NCBI RefSeq assembly: GCF_023078355.1
Contig: NZ_CP095552.1
Location: forward strand, 4,526,001 to 4,590,000
DNA: 64,000 nucleotides
Source of the DNA: Gordonia hongkongensis
Lineage (GTDB): Bacteria; Actinomycetota; Actinomycetes; Mycobacteriales; Mycobacteriaceae
Direction of reading: 5' to 3'
Every line of letters begins with the position of its first letter. Within the stretch, counting starts at the first letter, position 1. The notes beneath the pieces were generated by a model. That model was not told where the DNA came from. It did not search any database and saw nothing but the letters and a program-made list of their open reading frames with translations. Positions 44,822 to 53,739 of this stretch are shown here, piece after piece. Made by a program: the position numbers and the translations under genes.

Positions 44822-44937
44822 TATTGATTTGCCAACTTGGCTCAAGGATCGGGTCGCAGGGGTGGATCTCGCATCCACCTGCCAATCTAGAGTCCAACTT
44901 CGTAGTGACACGCGACACAAAACGCGGGTATTTTCGT

Positions 44938-44952
44938 GTACACTTAGTCAGA
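44938..44952 (-). promoter_or_regulatory. TCTGACA-like box 7, upstream of CoA-transferase
   Basis: On the minus strand TCTGACTAAGTGTAC. It shares TCTGAC and AGTGT with the box at 28828 but has a changed spacing. It lies about 70 bases before the CoA-transferase start. Confidence 0.4.
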
Positions 44953-45021
44953 TATAGCCCGATGGGGCACGGCGACGATCAGTCGCGGCCCATCGAGTCA
45001 GGACCGAGAGGAACAATTGAC

Positions 45022-46236
45022 GTGGTCGGTGTGCTGAACGGAATTCGTGTTGTCGAGGTGGCGGCCTGGACGTATGTGCCGGTGGCGGGCGCGATCCTCG
45101 CCGAGTGGGGCGCGGACGTACTGAAGATCGAGCATCCCGAGTCGGGTGATCCCCAGCGCGGGCTCGTGACGTCGGGATTGATCCCGGCCGGCGGGGTCAA
45201 TCACATGTTCGAACTCCCGAACCGCGGAAAACGCAGCGTTGCAATCGATCTCAAGTCAGAACAGGGACGCGCCCTGCTGATGCGGCTGATCGCCACCGCC
45301 GACGTATTCCTGACCAATTTCCGTCCCGACGCCCGCAAGAAGCTGGGCCTCGACGTCGAGGACGTTCGGGCGGTCAACGACAAGATCGTGTACGTTCGCG
45401 GTTCCTCGAGCGGCCAGCGCGGCGAGGAAGCGAACCGCGGCGGGTACGACATGACCTCGTTCTGGAGTCGCGGCGGCGCTGCCGACAACATCAGCCCGGA
45501 CGAACTGGACTACCGCCTCACCATGCCGGGTCCGGCGTTCGGCGACGTTCTCGGCGGCCTGACCCTGGCCGGCGCCGTCTCCACCGCACTCCTGCATCGC
45601 GAACGCACCGGCGAAGCCCTCACCGTGGACAGTTCCCTGCTGGCGATGGGTGCATGGTCGATGGGCGCGACCATCGCGGGCGCGCACGCGTTCAACATGG
45701 AGCGGTACCCCAAGCACACTCCCGCGACGGCCGCGAACCCGCTGGTCAACACCTATAAGACCGCCGATGGTCGGTTCATCTCGCTGGTCATGCTCGAGTC
45801 GGACCGCTACTGGCCCGAACTCGTCACCGTTCTCGGAATCCCCGAGATGATCACCGACCCCCGGTTCGAGAACCACGCGAAGCGCGGTGAGAATCGGCTC
45901 GAGGTCATCGAGGTCCTGAGCAACGCATTCGGCAAACGGACGCTCGAGGAGTGGAAGCCCGAACTGGCCAAGATCGACGGGTCCTGGTCGGTGGTCCAGA
46001 CACCACGTGAGGTCGTCACCGATCCGCAGGTGCTGGCGAACGGCTACATCACGGACCTCACCGACGTGAACGGCGTGGACTACAAGTTGGTGAGCACCCC
46101 GATCCAGTTCAACGAGACGCCCAGCGAGCTGACCCGTGCGCCGGCCCACGGTGAGCACACCGACGCGGTGCTCGAGGAGCTGGGACTGCCCATGGAGGAG
46201 ATCATCGACTACAAGGTGAGCGGCGCGATCCTCTAG
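45022..46236 (+). CDS. CaiB/BaiF family (class III) CoA-transferase
   Basis: A 404-residue protein with the family opening LNGIRVVEVAAWTYVPVAG, GADVLKIEHPESGDP, and NRGKRSVAIDLKSEQGRALLMRL. These enzymes move CoA between acids through an aspartyl thioester, sparing the ATP a ligase would use; some members are racemases. I choose the GTG at 45022 because GAGAGGA lies before it and the family motif begins right after. It is a single-gene unit closed by a perfect hairpin terminator. Confidence 0.88.
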   Translation: MVGVLNGIRVVEVAAWTYVPVAGAILAEWGADVLKIEHPESGDPQRGLVTSGLIPAGGVNHMFELPNRGKRSVAIDLKSEQGRALLMRLIATADVFLTNFRPDARKKLGLDVEDVRAVNDKIVYVRGSSSGQRGEEANRGGYDMTSFWSRGGAADNISPDELDYRLTMPGPAFGDVLGGLTLAGAVSTALLHRERTGEALTVDSSLLAMGAWSMGATIAGAHAFNMERYPKHTPATAANPLVNTYKTADGRFISLVMLESDRYWPELVTVLGIPEMITDPRFENHAKRGENRLEVIEVLSNAFGKRTLEEWKPELAKIDGSWSVVQTPREVVTDPQVLANGYITDLTDVNGVDYKLVSTPIQFNETPSELTRAPAHGEHTDAVLEELGLPMEEIIDYKVSGAIL

Positions 46237-46248
46237 TCCGAGCCGACG

Positions 46249-46280
46249 AAGGGGAGGACGCCGAACGGCGTCCTCCCCTT
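46249..46280. terminator. Perfect 14-bp terminator hairpin between convergent genes
   Basis: AAGGGGAGGACGCC (46249-46262) pairs perfectly with 46267-46280 around the loop GAAC. It lies 13 bases after the CoA-transferase stop and can serve the convergent alcohol dehydrogenase gene too. Confidence 0.9.
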
Positions 46281-46325
46281 CTGTTCGTCTGACACCGGCT
46301 GTTCGAGCGTGGAAGGAACAGCGGA

Positions 46326-47489
46326 TCACACGCCGGCAGCAGCCTTTTCCAACGACTGATCCTCTGGCGCGTCGGCAGCCGGGTAACGCAGGATGCCACG
46401 CACGTTGTTACCCGCGCGCATGTCGTCGTAGCCGTCGTTGACGCCCTCGAGCGGGTAGCTGCGTGTGACCATCGCGTCGAGGTCGACGAACCCACCGCTC
46501 CACAATTCCAGAACCTTCGGGATGTCGGCGCGCGGATTGGCCGAACCGTACAGGCTGCCGACGATCTGCTTCTCCTGCAGGGTGAGGTCCATCAGGTTCA
46601 CCGAGATCTCGCGCTCGAGCATCGGGTGGATGTTGGTGACGATGAGCCGCCCGCGCTTGGCCGTCATCGCCAGGGCCTTTGCCACCAGACGTCCCTCGCC
46701 CACGCCCATGGCGCAGATGAACTTGTCGGCTCCCCGGTGCCACGTCGCCTCCGCGACCACACCCCGGGCGTCCTCCCACGATTCGGCCACGTGTGTGGCA
46801 CCCATCCGAAGTGCGATCTCCCGCTTGTACTCCGACGGATCGATGACGGTGACCGTCCGCGCCCCGGAGAGCTTCGCCCCCTGGACCGCCGCGGCTCCGA
46901 TGCCCCCGACCCCGGCGACGACGACGTTCTCGCCGGGCTGGACGTCGGCGGTGTAGACCGCCGATCCCCATCCGGTGATGAATCCGCAACCGAGTAGGCA
47001 TGCGCGGTCCAGGGGGTGGTGCGGTTCGATCTTGATGCAGCTCGCCTCGTTGACCACCGTGTGGTGGGCGAAAGAACCCACGCCACAGGCGAGCGCGAGG
47101 TCCTCCCCCTTGGTGTGATGGCGCGCCGTATCGTCCTGGATCTGGTTCCCGCTGTAGATCTTGGCACCCAGATCGCACAGGTTCTGATGCCCGTTGGAAC
47201 ACGACGGGCACCGTCCACAGGACGGGATGAATCCGAACACGACGTGGTCGCCCGGCTGTAGCCACGACACGTGGGAGCCGACCTGTTTCACCACACCCGC
47301 ACCCTCATGCCCGCCGATACAGGGCAACCGGAACGGCATGTCGCCGGTCACGATGTGCTCGTCGGAGTGACACATCCCCGAGGCATGCAGCTCGACGAGC
47401 ACCTCTTGTTCTTTCGGGGCATCGAGTTCGATGGTCTCGATCTGCCAAGCTGTGTTGCGCTCCCACAGAACCGCGGCCTTGGTCTCCAT
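46326..47489 (-). CDS. Zinc alcohol dehydrogenase, NDMA-dependent type
   Basis: A 387-residue medium-chain dehydrogenase. Catalytic zinc ligands are in SGMCHSDEH (Cys, about 39) and GGHEGAG (His, about 61); the structural zinc is in CGRCPSCSNGHQNLC. The Rossmann motif is VVVAGVGGIGAAAVQGAKLSGA. The opening METKAAVLWE and FGFIPSCGRC match the group that holds its nicotinamide tightly and is linked to mycofactocin. It follows the aldehyde dehydrogenase gene by 34 bases, so an alcohol-to-acid pair is likely. Confidence 0.92.
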   Translation of the reverse strand: METKAAVLWERNTAWQIETIELDAPKEQEVLVELHASGMCHSDEHIVTGDMPFRLPCIGGHEGAGVVKQVGSHVSWLQPGDHVVFGFIPSCGRCPSCSNGHQNLCDLGAKIYSGNQIQDDTARHHTKGEDLALACGVGSFAHHTVVNEASCIKIEPHHPLDRACLLGCGFITGWGSAVYTADVQPGENVVVAGVGGIGAAAVQGAKLSGARTVTVIDPSEYKREIALRMGATHVAESWEDARGVVAEATWHRGADKFICAMGVGEGRLVAKALAMTAKRGRLIVTNIHPMLEREISVNLMDLTLQEKQIVGSLYGSANPRADIPKVLELWSGGFVDLDAMVTRSYPLEGVNDGYDDMRAGNNVRGILRYPAADAPEDQSLEKAAAGV

Positions 47490-47523
47490 TTATTGTCCTT
47501 CCACACTACGTTCCGACGAGACG

Positions 47524-49017
47524 TCAGAGGATGATCGATTGCGATTCGAGGTATGCCGCAATGCCTTCCGGGCCACCCTCGCGTCCGATACCTGATTTCT
47601 TGAAACCACCGAAGGGACTCCCGAAGTCCAGTGGCGCCGCTGAGTTGATCGACACCGAACCGGTTCGGATACGCGCCGCCACCCGGCTTGCCCGCACCGG
47701 ATCCGCCGACCAGACCGCACCCGCGAGTCCGTACTCCGAGTCGTTGGCCACGGCGACCGCGTCGTTCTCGTCGTCGTAGGCGATGACCACCGCAACCGGC
47801 CCGAACAACTCGTCACGGGCGATCGCCATGTCGTTGTCGACGTCCGCCAGCACAGTCGGGCTGACATACGAACCGCTGTCGAAACCGTCAGGGCGGGTAC
47901 CGCCGGCGACCAGGCGAGCACCGGCGTCGACCGCGCCCGCCACCGCGTTCTCGATTCTGTCGCGGGACGCCGCGTTGATGACCGGTCCCACCTCGGTGTC
48001 ACGTTCTGCTGGATCACCGATGCGCATCGCCGAGACTGCTGCCGCAAACGGCTCGAGGATCTCGTCGTAGCAACTGCGCGGCAGCAGGATCCGCGTCTGC
48101 GCGGCACAGATCTGCCCGTTGTTGGCCATCACGCCGGTGACCAGTCCGTTGATGAGGGTGGCGTCGACCACGACATCGTCCAGCACGACAGCGGCCGACT
48201 TGCCTCCCAATTCGAGGGTCACTCGACGGACGTCCTGCGCACACGCGGCGCCGATCTGTTTTCCGGCAGCGGTCGATCCGGTGAAGCTGATCTTGTCCAC
48301 ACCAGGGTGGGCGACGAGCGCCGCTCCCGTGGCCACACCACCGGAGACGATGTTGATCACCCCCGCCGGGATACCGGCTTCCTCGATGCACTCCGCCAGC
48401 ATCGAGAGGGCGAGCGGTGCCTCCGGTGACGGCTTGAGGACGATCGTGCACCCGGCGGCCAGCGCCGGAGCCATCTTCAACGCGGCGGTGAACAACGGTG
48501 CGTTCCAGGGCACGATCGCTCCCACCACACCGACCGGGAGTCGACGCACCAGAACCTCGCCACCCGTCGCCGACGGGCGTCTCTCCTCGAACTCGTAGTC
48601 CTCGACGATCGCCGCACAGGCCCGGTAGACCCCGAGGGCGGTGGCCAGTTGCCCGAAGGTCGTCCACTTCCGTGGTGACCCGACCTCGGCGGAGACGACG
48701 TCGGCCAACTCTTTCGTCCGTGCTCCGATCGCATCGGCCAGGGCGGTGATCGCCTGTGCGCGGATGGCGGCGGTGCTGGACTGCCACGGGCCATGCTCGA
48801 GCGCCGTCCGGGCGGCCTCGACCGCGACGGCGACGTCGGCCGCGGTCGCCTCGCCGACCCGTCCGAGCAATTCGCCGTCGGCGGGCGAACGGACCTCGAT
48901 CGGCGGCCCCGATGTCGGACTCCATTTTCCCGATACGTACATGCCTTCGAATTCGTACACGTACAACCTCTCACTGTGCTCTGCGAGCGTGGCAGCCACG
49001 ATGTCGTGATCACCCAT
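47524..49017 (-). CDS. Aldehyde dehydrogenase
   Basis: A 497-residue enzyme with FTGSTAAGKQIGAAC, the general base in LELGGKSAAVVL and the nucleophile Cys in NNGQICAAQTRILL. It ends in the typical FGGFKKSGIGREGG. Together with the alcohol dehydrogenase it can convert the hydroxylated product of the P450 to a carboxylic acid (inference). A TCTGACA-type box lies 16 bases upstream of its start. Confidence 0.93.
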   Translation of the reverse strand: MGDHDIVAATLAEHSERLYVYEFEGMYVSGKWSPTSGPPIEVRSPADGELLGRVGEATAADVAVAVEAARTALEHGPWQSSTAAIRAQAITALADAIGARTKELADVVSAEVGSPRKWTTFGQLATALGVYRACAAIVEDYEFEERRPSATGGEVLVRRLPVGVVGAIVPWNAPLFTAALKMAPALAAGCTIVLKPSPEAPLALSMLAECIEEAGIPAGVINIVSGGVATGAALVAHPGVDKISFTGSTAAGKQIGAACAQDVRRVTLELGGKSAAVVLDDVVVDATLINGLVTGVMANNGQICAAQTRILLPRSCYDEILEPFAAAVSAMRIGDPAERDTEVGPVINAASRDRIENAVAGAVDAGARLVAGGTRPDGFDSGSYVSPTVLADVDNDMAIARDELFGPVAVVIAYDDENDAVAVANDSEYGLAGAVWSADPVRASRVAARIRTGSVSINSAAPLDFGSPFGGFKKSGIGREGGPEGIAAYLESQSIIL

Positions 49018-49032
49018 CGGCCCGTCCGTATT

Positions 49033-49049
49033 TCTGGCAGTAATGTCAC
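49033..49049 (+). promoter_or_regulatory. TCTGACA box 8, upstream of aldehyde/alcohol dehydrogenase operon
   Basis: TCTGGCAGTAATGTCAC contains TGGCA-GTAA-TGTCA, one base off a perfect inverted repeat. It occupies most of the 33-base gap before the aldehyde dehydrogenase start. Confidence 0.55.
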
Positions 49050-49050
49050 C

Positions 49051-50163
49051 CTAGACCAACGACGGTACCGCGCCCTCGGCGCTGCCGAACAGCGGTCCGA
49101 GCTGATCGGGCGTACTACCGTGCAGAACCAGTTCGTCGGCGCCGGCATCGCGGTACCGATCGAATGTCCGCCAGCATTCGGTCCCCGAACCCACCGCGGA
49201 CGCCGACCGGATCCATTCCTCGGGTAGCGAGGACGCCACCTCGGTGAGCTGTTCGCGTGTCCGAACCGAATCCGCCGCCCCCCGGACACCGCGCAGGTGC
49301 GGATGCGCACGGAGCGCGTCCAGATCCTCGACCGACCATCCGTTGACCTTCGCCAGCTGCTCGCCGAACCCCGGGATCTGGTAGTACGTCACCGCACGGC
49401 CACCGATCACGGCCAGTTCCTCGGCGGGGTCGAGGCCGGAGGCCACGACCACGGTGGCGTAGATCCGCACGCTGCCGGAGGCGCGTTTCGCATCCTTCTC
49501 CGCCTGACGGACGACCCGGACCGATCGGGCGACGGCCTCCGGTGTCAGGAACGGGTGCAACAGCACCCCGTCGAAGTACCGGCCCGCGATGCCGAGCCCC
49601 CGGGGGCCGATCGCGGCGAACACCAACGGCGGAACCGGCTGGTCCGGAACATCGGCCAGGCGTAGCGAGGGATATCTGCCGGCCGGTCCGTCGTATGTGA
49701 CCTTCTCGCCGCGACACAGCCGTCGGAACAGTTCGGCCGAGTCGACGATCGAGGCATTCGTGGATGGGGGTAGCCCGACCGCACGCCACATCGCGTCGAC
49801 CGAGCGGCCGATCCCGATGACGATCCGTCCATTCGACATCGCCTGGGCCGTCATCGCCATCGAAGCGAGCATCGCCGGATGCCTGGACTGGAAATGAGTG
49901 ATCCCCGAGGCGATCTCGATCGTGTCCGTGACCTGGCCGATCGACCCGGCGATGACACCGAAATCCTTCGTGCCCCACCGCTCGCTGAGCCACAGTGTGC
50001 TCAAGCCCAGGCGCTCGGCCTCGACCGCCTGGCCGATCACCGGCCGGGGATCCGGTACGCGCCCTGGAAGCGTGTACGCACCCACCGCCGGCCGAGGCGG
50101 TCGCCCGGTCCCGAGCGCAGGATCGAACGCGATCCCCGAAAAGTTGGCTTTTTCGTCGGTCAT
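49051..50163 (-). CDS. LLM-class F420-dependent oxidoreductase
   Basis: A 370-residue luciferase-like protein. It has the family openings VGAYTLPGRVPDP and AERLGLSTLWLSERWG, the glycine-rich GRIVIGIGRSVDAMW and the domain end RYRDAGADELVLHGSTPDQLG. The extra C-terminal length fits the actinobacterial F420-dependent subgroup. Such enzymes reduce double bonds or oxidise alcohols with F420. Start codon lies 9 bases from the TCTGACA box at 50172, so control by that box would be direct. Confidence 0.85.
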   Translation of the reverse strand: MTDEKANFSGIAFDPALGTGRPPRPAVGAYTLPGRVPDPRPVIGQAVEAERLGLSTLWLSERWGTKDFGVIAGSIGQVTDTIEIASGITHFQSRHPAMLASMAMTAQAMSNGRIVIGIGRSVDAMWRAVGLPPSTNASIVDSAELFRRLCRGEKVTYDGPAGRYPSLRLADVPDQPVPPLVFAAIGPRGLGIAGRYFDGVLLHPFLTPEAVARSVRVVRQAEKDAKRASGSVRIYATVVVASGLDPAEELAVIGGRAVTYYQIPGFGEQLAKVNGWSVEDLDALRAHPHLRGVRGAADSVRTREQLTEVASSLPEEWIRSASAVGSGTECWRTFDRYRDAGADELVLHGSTPDQLGPLFGSAEGAVPSLV

Positions 50164-50171
50164 GGGCCTAT

Positions 50172-50189
50172 TCTGACAGTGTTGGTCAC
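50172..50189 (+). promoter_or_regulatory. TCTGACA box 9, between LLM and APH-like genes
   Basis: TCTGACAGTGTTGGTCAC lies in the 90-base gap between divergent genes. The right half is GGTCAC instead of TGTCAC. It abuts the LLM start and is 65 bases before the kinase-like gene that begins the regulator operon. Confidence 0.6.
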
Positions 50190-50253
50190 TTTATGAAAGG
50201 GCGTGGCAGTCCGAGTTTCGCGGCGGCGCCCGGGCCGGAGGAATGGAATTCGT

Positions 50254-51375
50254 ATGGTCTACACACCGACCCGGGGTGACCTCGGCGGCGATGCACGCGA
50301 GGTTCTCGACTCCTGGCTTCCCCCGCGCATCGCACCCGACGGCACCGACTTCGAGATCTCGGATCTCTCGGCGCCGGATGCGGGCTATTCGGGCAAGACG
50401 GTATTCCTGACCGCGACGTGGACGGACCCGGCCGGAAACCGGCGACGCGCGGACCTCGTACTGCGGATGCAGGCATCGGACCACCAGTTGTTCACCACTC
50501 CGGACGCACCCCGCCAGGCCGAGATCATGAAACGGCTGGGCCGGACGGCGCGCGTCGCGGTTCCGGAGATCGTGTGCATCGAACGCGATTCCTCGATCCT
50601 CGGCGCCCCCTTCTATCTGATGCGACGTGTCCGTGGCCGCACGCCTTCGGACGTGCCGAGCTGGCACAAGCGTGGTTGGACCACCGAGCTCTCGACTCCC
50701 GAGCGAGAACTCCTCTACGACAACGCGATCGAGTCGTTGGTGGCCGTCCATCAGGTGGACGACCCGGACGTGCTGGACTTCCTGCGCGAAGCTTCCGCGA
50801 CCGGGTCGACCGGGCTCGCCCGCTATCTCGACAACCTCCGACGTTGGTACGAGTGGGCTCGCCCCGATCTCGCCGTCGGCGCGGAGACCCTGGCGCGCGC
50901 GTTCGATGCCATCATGACCGGGGCGCCGACCACCGACCGCGAAGGCGTGGTGTGGGGTGATGCTCGTGTCGGGAACATGTGTTTCGCCGACGACATGTCG
51001 GTCGCCGCATTGTTCGACTGGGAGACCGCAACCACCGGACCCCCCGAGATCGATCTGGGTTGGTGGCTGATGTTCGAGGAATTCCTCTGTGAAGCACTCG
51101 GTTTCATCCGCCCCGCCGGTATCCTCGACAGCGAAGCGACTCTCCGTCGATACGTCGAACTCGGCGGACGAGTCGACGGCGACATCGGCTACTACAAACT
51201 GCTGGCAGCGTTTGTGCTGTCGCTCATCAACAACCGTCTCGCCATCCTGCTGGCCAGAGACGGTCTCGACATGGAGATCGCCCGCAGGTATCCCACCACC
51301 GTCGTCGGACTCGTGGACCGATATCTCACCGAACTGAGCACTGGAGAACCAGATGACCAACAGCGAACCGCCTGA
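50254..51375 (+). CDS. Aminoglycoside-phosphotransferase-fold kinase, acyl-CoA associated
   Basis: A 373-residue APH/choline-kinase-fold protein. The catalytic loop VWGDARVGN supplies Asp236 and Asn241, and the metal-binding Asp255 is in LFDWE; both are intact, so it should be an active kinase. Similar domains are fused to acyl-CoA dehydrogenase in ACAD10/11, where they phosphorylate 4-hydroxyacyl-CoA before elimination. Here it sits with two MaoC hydratases and many acyl-CoA dehydrogenases, so a small-molecule hydroxyl is a more likely target than an antibiotic. GGAGG precedes the ATG at 12 bases. Confidence 0.82.
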   Translation: MVYTPTRGDLGGDAREVLDSWLPPRIAPDGTDFEISDLSAPDAGYSGKTVFLTATWTDPAGNRRRADLVLRMQASDHQLFTTPDAPRQAEIMKRLGRTARVAVPEIVCIERDSSILGAPFYLMRRVRGRTPSDVPSWHKRGWTTELSTPERELLYDNAIESLVAVHQVDDPDVLDFLREASATGSTGLARYLDNLRRWYEWARPDLAVGAETLARAFDAIMTGAPTTDREGVVWGDARVGNMCFADDMSVAALFDWETATTGPPEIDLGWWLMFEEFLCEALGFIRPAGILDSEATLRRYVELGGRVDGDIGYYKLLAAFVLSLINNRLAILLARDGLDMEIARRYPTTVVGLVDRYLTELSTGEPDDQQRTA

Positions 51376-51804
51376 ACCGTCGCCGGTCGGCACCACCGGC
51401 CAACCCTGGGAGATGGTGATCGAACAGGGCAAGATCCGCGAGTTCGCCGCCGCGATGCAGTCGGACAACCCCGCTTATCAGGGACCCGACGCGATCATCC
51501 CACCGACATTTCTCGTCAACGCCGCGCAGTGGGCACCGGCGGGAGTACGGATCAACGTCGGTTTCGACCGCAGACGACTGCTACACGGCGAGCAGGAGTA
51601 CACGTTCGTCGGCCCTCCCCCAGGGTCGGCGACGTCCTGATCGCGCAGGAGCGCATCGTCGACCGATACGAGAAGCCCGGCAAGCGGGGAGGTCAGATGC
51701 GATTCGCCGTCGTGAGAACCGAGTTCCGGGACCGAACCGGTGATCTGGTCGCCCAGGCCACCGCAACTTTCATCGAACGCGCTGCCCGAGGAGCAACCCG
51801 ATGA
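51353..51804 (+). pseudogene. MaoC-like dehydratase subunit (N-terminal type) interrupted by a frameshift
   Basis: About 150 residues over two frames. The first runs from MTNSEPPEPSPVGTTG through IREFAAAMQSDNPAY to YTFVGPPP; the second continues RVGDVLIAQERIVDRYEKPG and ends IERAARGATR. The break is a C run at 51613-51618; one more C makes G-P-P-P-R-V-G-D continuous, and the span is a multiple of three minus one. The restored stop overlaps the next gene (ATGA). It is a FAS1-like hydratase half that would pair with the following MaoC protein. Probably intact in reality. Confidence 0.8.
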
Positions 51805-52220
51805 CCGCCCTCACCGTCGGAAGCACCGCCACGCCTCGACAGTTCGGACCGCTGACCCGTCAGATGTTCGTCCGGTACTCGGGAGCCTCTGGGGACCTGA
51901 ACCCGATGCACTACGACGACACCATGGCACGCAGCGCCGGGAACCCGTCCGTGTTCTCGCAGGGAATGCACCAGTCCGCGTTGCTCGCGACCTTTGCGAC
52001 CGACTGGCTCGGGGCCGAGAACGTACGCCGTTACGGTGTGCGGTTCCGTGAACAGGTATGGCCGGACGATGTCCTGACCTGCACCGGCGCGGTCACCGCG
52101 ATCACCGAGAACGCCCGCGGCGAGACCATTGCCGCCGTCGAGTTGACGTGCACCCGGCAGAATGGCGCGGTCGCCATCGCCGGATCGGCCGATTTCGTCG
52201 TACCACATGTGGCAGCGTGA
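51801..52220 (+). CDS. MaoC-like hydratase subunit
   Basis: A 139-residue hotdog-fold protein with the hydratase 2 motif YSGASGDLNPMHYDD, in which Asp and His are catalytic. With the preceding subunit it should form a heteromeric (R)-specific enoyl-CoA hydratase, as ChsH1/ChsH2 do for the cholesterol side chain. Overlap of start and upstream stop (ATGA) supports co-production. Confidence 0.9.
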   Translation: MTALTVGSTATPRQFGPLTRQMFVRYSGASGDLNPMHYDDTMARSAGNPSVFSQGMHQSALLATFATDWLGAENVRRYGVRFREQVWPDDVLTCTGAVTAITENARGETIAAVELTCTRQNGAVAIAGSADFVVPHVAA

Positions 52221-52280
52221 CGAAGACGATCGTGCCGTTTCGGGACGGTCGGTCGTCCGCTGTGGCGATCAGCGGTTAGG

Positions 52281-52298
52281 CTGAACTCCCATGTCAGA
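52281..52298 (-). promoter_or_regulatory. TCTGACA-like box 10 over the start of the double TetR gene
   Basis: On the minus strand TCTGACATGGGAGTTCAG, matching the box at 58092-58109 at 13 of 18 positions. It overlaps the start codon of the regulator gene (52291), as an autoregulatory operator could. Part of the match is dictated by coding sequence, so this is weaker than the others. Confidence 0.35.
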
Positions 52299-53625
52299 TG
52301 CAACGCCGATAACGCGCAGGGCCAGCTATGGCCCGTCGAGCCCCGAGGTGGGCAGCCGGGGCGCGAACACACGCACCAAGATCGTCGAGGTCTCCCTGGA
52401 TCTGTTCGGCCGGCTGGGCTTCTTCAACACCTCCGTGGACGCCATCGCCAAAGAGGCCGACATCTCGAGGGCCACGCTCTACCAGTACTTTCCCGGCAAG
52501 GACGAGATTTTCCTCGAACTCCTGGATGTGTGCGGGCGGGCTCTGTTCCGGGTCGCGCGGCGTATCGGCCCGCTGGGCCCGACCAAGGTCGGATTCGACA
52601 ACCTCAACTGGTGGCTCGGCGAGTGGAGCTGGGTCTTCGACCGATACTCCACGATGTTCGTGCAGTGGACGAGTGTGGCCATGTCCGACACCTCCGTCCG
52701 GCCGCAGATCGACACTTTCATGTCGGCCTACACAAAGCTGGTCACCGACAGGCTCGAGCGTTCGGACCTGCAGGGAATCGAACCGCGGGTGGCCGCGATG
52801 GCGATGATCGCGATCGTGCACCGCATCAACCTGTTCCTCGCCACTGATCGCACCTACGGTCGAGACACCCAGGCGGTGGTCGACTCGCTGTCTGTCTACC
52901 TGCAGTTGTTGCTGTTCCCCGAGACCCCGTCGTCCGTCCTCAACAGCATTCCTCTGGAGACGCCGCCCGAGGACGTGGTCATCGAGGTGCCTCCGCTGCC
53001 TTCGACCGTCGGCCTGTCCGTCGAGGACCGGACCGCGAATCTGAGCAAGCGTGCGATCAACACCGTGCGCACTCTGGTGGATGCCGGCGCGAAGCAGTTC
53101 CAGCTCAAGGGATATCACCGTACGAGCGTCGACGACATCGTAGAAGAGGCCGGACTCGCCCGCGGGACGTTCTACAAGTACTTCAGCGAGAAGCAGGACC
53201 TCCTGGTCGCCATCAGCATCGAAGCCGCCGATCTGGCGATAGATCACGCCGAGCGCCTGAGCAAGATCAATCTCACCGACCCGGACACCACAGAGCTCCG
53301 TGCCTGGATCCGCAGCCTGGACGATTTCATGAGGCGCTACTCGGGTTCGATCGGGGCGTGGAACGAGCAGACCACGGACAACGACATCGTGGGTCAACTC
53401 GGCGTCTGCGGGCAGGCGGCCATGGATGCGGCGATGGTGGCCGACCTCGTCGCGACGCGACGTGACTATCCGTTCGACCCCGTGGTCGCGGCCATCATCT
53501 TCCGCTCACTGGTCGCCAGAATTCCGCAGGCCGCGCGGGAACAGTCACCTCCGCTGTCGGAGGACGAGACCGCCGATCTCCTGATCGCGTGCATCCGGCG
53601 CGGATTCTTCAGCCATCTGGCCTGA
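52291..53625 (+). CDS. Double TetR-domain transcriptional regulator (Mce3R-like)
   Basis: A 444-residue protein with two complete TetR units in one chain. The first DNA-binding domain spans about residues 28-75 (TSVDAIAKEADISRATLYQY), the second about 254-302 (TSVDDIVEEAGLARGTFYKY). Each is followed by a helical ligand-binding-like domain. Single-chain double TetR proteins are rare; Mce3R of M. tuberculosis, a repressor of lipid-metabolism genes, has this layout. As the only regulator between 7 and 64 kb, it is the best candidate to bind the TCTGACA boxes. It follows the MaoC gene by 70 bases, in the same orientation. Confidence 0.9.
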   Translation: MSDATPITRRASYGPSSPEVGSRGANTRTKIVEVSLDLFGRLGFFNTSVDAIAKEADISRATLYQYFPGKDEIFLELLDVCGRALFRVARRIGPLGPTKVGFDNLNWWLGEWSWVFDRYSTMFVQWTSVAMSDTSVRPQIDTFMSAYTKLVTDRLERSDLQGIEPRVAAMAMIAIVHRINLFLATDRTYGRDTQAVVDSLSVYLQLLLFPETPSSVLNSIPLETPPEDVVIEVPPLPSTVGLSVEDRTANLSKRAINTVRTLVDAGAKQFQLKGYHRTSVDDIVEEAGLARGTFYKYFSEKQDLLVAISIEAADLAIDHAERLSKINLTDPDTTELRAWIRSLDDFMRRYSGSIGAWNEQTTDNDIVGQLGVCGQAAMDAAMVADLVATRRDYPFDPVVAAIIFRSLVARIPQAAREQSPPLSEDETADLLIACIRRGFFSHLA

Positions 53626-53739
53626 CCCCTGAGACCGGACTCGTCGGTGCTCTTCTGACCCATGGTCGGAAAGTTGCTTCGCCAGAAGCGTTGCTTTACA
53701 CGACATCTGAAGCCTGGGACCCGTCCGTCATTGACTACT

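Larger units (their letters stand above)
44713..45021. other. Divergent regulatory region of DUF35/thiolase and CoA-transferase operons
   Basis: About 310 bases with no gene. It contains two TCTGACA-type boxes (44804-44821 and 44938-44952) and a further AGTGACACGCGACAC-like stretch near 44913-44927. The ribosome site of the CoA-transferase (GAGAGGA) is at 45006-45012. Confidence 0.6.

Noticed and set aside
46288..46304. TCTGACACCGGCTGTTC, resembling the repeated box
   Set aside because: It lies between two convergent gene ends, just past a terminator, with no start codon downstream on either strand. The second half-site is poor. It serves as a reminder that single TCTGACA words can occur by chance.
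50254..51375. Aminoglycoside resistance kinase
   Set aside because: The fold is that of aminoglycoside phosphotransferases, but the operon with MaoC hydratases and the distance from known resistance motifs favour an acyl-CoA-related kinase.
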